From positions 1,860,001 to 1,924,000 of the forward strand of contig OW818679.1 of NCBI GenBank assembly GCA_942493145.1: a stretch of DNA of 64,000 bases, given 5' to 3'. Each line of letters starts with the position of its first letter. Position 1 is the first letter of the stretch. The notes beneath the pieces were generated by a model. That model was given only the letters and a program-made list of their open reading frames with translations. It was not told the origin of the DNA and did not search any database. Position numbers and translations under genes: made by a program. The stretch comes from ENR-C20 sp942493145 (GTDB lineage: Bacteria > Bacillota > Clostridia > Acetivibrionales > DTU013). Shown here one piece after another: positions 61,798 through 64,000 of this stretch.

Positions 61798-62655
61798 TCA
61801 GCGTGGTATGGAGCCTTCAAAAACAGTCATATCATTGGCGCTTTTGACAGATATTGTACCGCCGTGTTGCACCATGATCCCATTGCTGATTGCAAGTCCC
61901 ATACCTTCGCCTTTCGAACCCTTTGTCGTAAAACCCGGTTCGAACAATCTCGGAAGGTGATCGTCCGGTATCTTCATGCCATTGTCGGATATCTTGAAAT
62001 AATATTTCTTCAAATCTTCAAATAATTCTATTATAAGCTTCTTGTCCCCGCCTTTTTCAAGCAGGGCATATATTGCATTGTCTATCAGATTTCCAAGAAC
62101 CCGGCATAACTCCCAGGAGGGAATTTTGAGTTCAGTTAACTGGGTTGTGGCCGTAAGCTCAACTGCTATACCTTCTTTTTCACAAGTAAGCACCTTTGCC
62201 TGAAGCAATGCGTTAATGGCGGGATTTGCCGTCTTCATTACACGATTTACCGATTGTATGTCATTATATACCTTCTCAATGTAATCCCTTGCTTCTTTGT
62301 ATTCGTCCATTTCCATAAGGCTGTAAACGACCTGAAGGTTGTTCATGAAATCATGCCGCTGGGCACGCAGGGTTTTATTGAGATCCTCAAGACGGGAAAG
62401 GGTTTCCTTGAGTATTCCGAATTGTTCGCTGGATTTTTTAAGGCTGTACCGGTTTCTGACTGCCAAAATGGTATTAATAACTATTCCGGCCAGAACAACG
62501 GCCAGAAGTACCAGCAATCCGGGGTTTGTAAACATCTCGGCATTTCCGCTCTCTCCGGCAAAATACAAAAGTATGCCGGCTATTACGGCAACCTCGGTGA
62601 AATTCAGAATAATAATTGTTATCACAGTCTTATTGATATGAAGACCCTTTTTCAT
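61798..62655 (-). CDS. sensor histidine kinase of the Spo0B/GHKL type
   Basis: 285 aa. Two membrane helices near the N-terminus (about 10-30 and 40-60) with almost no outer loop, then the Spo0B-like helical pair with the phospho-acceptor His in QRHDFMNNLQVVYSLM and a GHKL ATPase domain (NLIDNAIYAL, ISDNGMKIP, GEGMGLAI). The lack of an outer sensor suggests that it senses the membrane or a partner inside it. The start at 62655 follows AAGGAG. It is the likely partner of the LytTR regulator downstream. Confidence 0.92.
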   Translation of the reverse strand: MKKGLHINKTVITIIILNFTEVAVIAGILLYFAGESGNAEMFTNPGLLVLLAVVLAGIVINTILAVRNRYSLKKSSEQFGILKETLSRLEDLNKTLRAQRHDFMNNLQVVYSLMEMDEYKEARDYIEKVYNDIQSVNRVMKTANPAINALLQAKVLTCEKEGIAVELTATTQLTELKIPSWELCRVLGNLIDNAIYALLEKGGDKKLIIELFEDLKKYYFKISDNGMKIPDDHLPRLFEPGFTTKGSKGEGMGLAISNGIMVQHGGTISVKSANDMTVFEGSIPR

Positions 62656-62760
62656 CTGGACATTCTCCTTATGAAAAACCTTATGAACTATGGTAAAAAT
62701 GTTGCAGTATTTCAAAAATATTGCAACATTTATAGTATACCCTGCATGGAAGATACAATC

Positions 62761-62806
62761 AAGATGATAGAATCATGCAGTATAAGATGATAGAATCATG
62801 CAGTAT
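62761..62806. repeat. perfect 23-bp tandem duplication
   Basis: Units 62761-62783 and 62784-62806 are identical. Each contains ATGATAGAATCATGCAG. The second copy with its right border makes TATAAT at 62804-62809. It lies in the divergent gap between the kinase and the isomerase genes. Confidence 0.93.
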
Positions 62807-62909
62807 AATATGTTAAATGAAGTCAAATTATTTATCGATGGGATGACAGTTATAAGTAAAAATGATATGATATTTGCATAAGAAGGATTATACAACAAGG
62901 GGTGATATG

Positions 62910-63716
62910 ATGAAGACTGCCTTTTCAACATTGGGTTGCCCCCAATGGTCATGGGACGACATTTTGGTAACTGCTAAGGATTTGGGCTTTGACGGGATTG
63001 AAGTCAGAGGTATCGAAAGCGAATTATATGTGCCAAATGCAAAGCCATTTCTGGATAGCAACCTCTCAGCGACAAAGGAAAGACTGACAAGAATGAATCT
63101 TGAAATACCGATATTCACATCTGCCTGTTATCTTTATGATAAAGTTAACATCGAAAAATATTTAAAAGAAGGAAAAGAATACATTGATCTTGCTGCGAAA
63201 GCGGGAGTGCCATTTGTGAGGGTCCTGGGGGACATGAATCCAGAACCTGGTTCCGGCATTGATCTTGATTTCGTTGCCGGGAATCTTGTAAAGCTTTCCG
63301 ATTACGCCAAGGATAAGAAGGTAATTCTACTTATCGAGACCAATGGAGTATTTGCAGATTCAATGAAAATGGCTGACCTGATGAAAAAAATAGGCAGGGA
63401 AAACGTTGGAGTATTATGGGACGTCCACCATCCATTCAGATATTTCGGTGAATCTGTCGAAACCACATATTCCATATTGAAACAGTATATAAAATATATA
63501 CATATAAAAGACTCGATAGTTGAAGATGGAAAGATACGTTACAAAATGGTCGGCTATGGAGATATCCCGGTTGAGAAGACGCTGGGTCTGCTTAAACAGG
63601 GAGGATACACCGGATATGTGACACTTGAGTGGGTCAAGAGATGGTGTCTTGATCTGGAAGAACCGGGAGTCGTGTTTTCCCAATTTGTGAACTGGATAAA
63701 GGATAAGACAGCGTAA
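62910..63716 (+). CDS. sugar phosphate isomerase/epimerase-like TIM barrel
   Basis: 268 aa of the xylose-isomerase-like AP-endonuclease 2 superfamily. Metal ligands appear in LLIETNG, LWDVHHPFRY, YIHIKDS and VTLEWVKRW. The family includes hydroxypyruvate isomerases and inosose or tagatose epimerases; the substrate is not evident. AAGGGGTG suits the second of two adjacent ATG codons (62910). It stands alone at this end of the window. Confidence 0.87.
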   Translation: MKTAFSTLGCPQWSWDDILVTAKDLGFDGIEVRGIESELYVPNAKPFLDSNLSATKERLTRMNLEIPIFTSACYLYDKVNIEKYLKEGKEYIDLAAKAGVPFVRVLGDMNPEPGSGIDLDFVAGNLVKLSDYAKDKKVILLIETNGVFADSMKMADLMKKIGRENVGVLWDVHHPFRYFGESVETTYSILKQYIKYIHIKDSIVEDGKIRYKMVGYGDIPVEKTLGLLKQGGYTGYVTLEWVKRWCLDLEEPGVVFSQFVNWIKDKTA

Positions 63717-63793
63717 CAACAGGAAATATTTGTCCCTTCGATAACGTAGTGTTAGAATTTACCATATAACGACTTTAATCGGGAGTTGATGGT

Positions 63794-64000
63794 ATGGTTT
63801 ACAACATACGCAGTCGTAAGGGATATATAGCTTTGACAGTGGTCACTGCAATACTGCTTCTAACTATGATTTTTATATTCAATCCTAATGGAGTTGCTGA
63901 TACGGTTGACAGTGAAACTCAGCTGAACAGTATCAGCAGATACTCGTTTGATGAAATGGAAGCATCAAAACCAGCAACTTTGGAACTGGATTGCGATAAA
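63794..64000 (+). CDS. start of a membrane-anchored protein (cut by window end)
   Basis: 69 codons are visible. The ATG is 8 nt after GGGAG. A basic N-terminus (YNIRSRKGY) leads into one membrane helix (about residues 12-31), then a polar outer part. The frame is open to the last base. Too little is present to name a family; a secreted or anchored enzyme is possible. Confidence 0.7.
   Translation, partial: MVYNIRSRKGYIALTVVTAILLLTMIFIFNPNGVADTVDSETQLNSISRYSFDEMEASKPATLELDCDK

Overview
The window looks like a chromosomal segment of an anaerobic, spore-forming member of the Firmicutes, most likely in the Clostridia. The pointers are a type III glutamine synthetase, a ferredoxin-linked 2-oxoacid oxidoreductase with its own 2x[4Fe-4S] ferredoxin, Pta-AckA acetate metabolism, GatCAB, a T-box leader, a sporulation-type polysaccharide deacetylase, strong AGGAGG ribosome binding sites and several TTG starts. 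The genus cannot be fixed from this sequence. I see no rRNA, tRNA, CRISPR array, transposase, prophage or obvious transferred island. Nearly all of it is core-type genome, so the interest lies in regulation and in a few odd proteins.

Layout. 0-6 kb: ECF sigma factor and membrane anti-sigma factor, then polA-coaE-lytic transglycosylase. 6-9 kb: a small unknown protein, a membrane diguanylate cyclase, and a minus-strand DUF2304/glycosyltransferase pair. 9-10.4 kb: DAHP synthase behind a T-box leader (minus strand). 10.5-12.2 kb: solitary cheW and ychF. 12.3-19.4 kb: a complete trpEGDCFBA operon. 19.4-22.4 kb: an ABC exporter and an ArsR-type regulator that share a 16-bp palindromic operator. 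22.5-26.5 kb: a response regulator, histidine kinase and HtrA protease. 26.6-33.6 kb: cell-envelope and unknown genes: SH3 protein, polysaccharide deacetylase, a degenerate Mur-ligase-like protein, a tandem OB-fold protein, a small P-loop protein, a Gln-rich lipoprotein and a fused MFS/spermidine-synthase-like protein. 33.8-37.2 kb: gatCAB with a 47-bp tandem duplication between gatA and gatB. 37.4-39.7 kb: pta-ackA. 39.8-45 kb: yceD-rpmF, then DUF512-der-plsY-gpsA. 45-50.5 kb: an EAL-PilZ protein, a Cu/Zn superoxide dismutase, apgM, an unknown anchored protein and tcdA. 50.5-54 kb: a ParA-like ATPase and korDABC. 54-57.2 kb: a TPR-like protein and glnN. 57.5-62.7 kb: a membrane transglutaminase, then a five-gene minus-strand cluster (kinase, NfeD, FloA, unknown, LytTR regulator). 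62.9-64 kb: a sugar isomerase-like protein and a gene cut off by the window edge.

The most striking signal is in the trp operon. The leader has a strong promoter, a 5' stem-loop, a run of GAG/TAG triplets at 5-nt spacing and an intrinsic terminator. A second run covers the whole trpG-trpD gap and the trpD ribosome binding site. Both have the form of RNA targets of TRAP, the tryptophan-sensing ring protein known from Bacillus. This predicts attenuation at trpE plus separate translational control of trpD. With the T-box on aroF, aromatic synthesis would be controlled by two different RNA mechanisms within 5 kb. No TRAP gene (mtrB) lies in the window.
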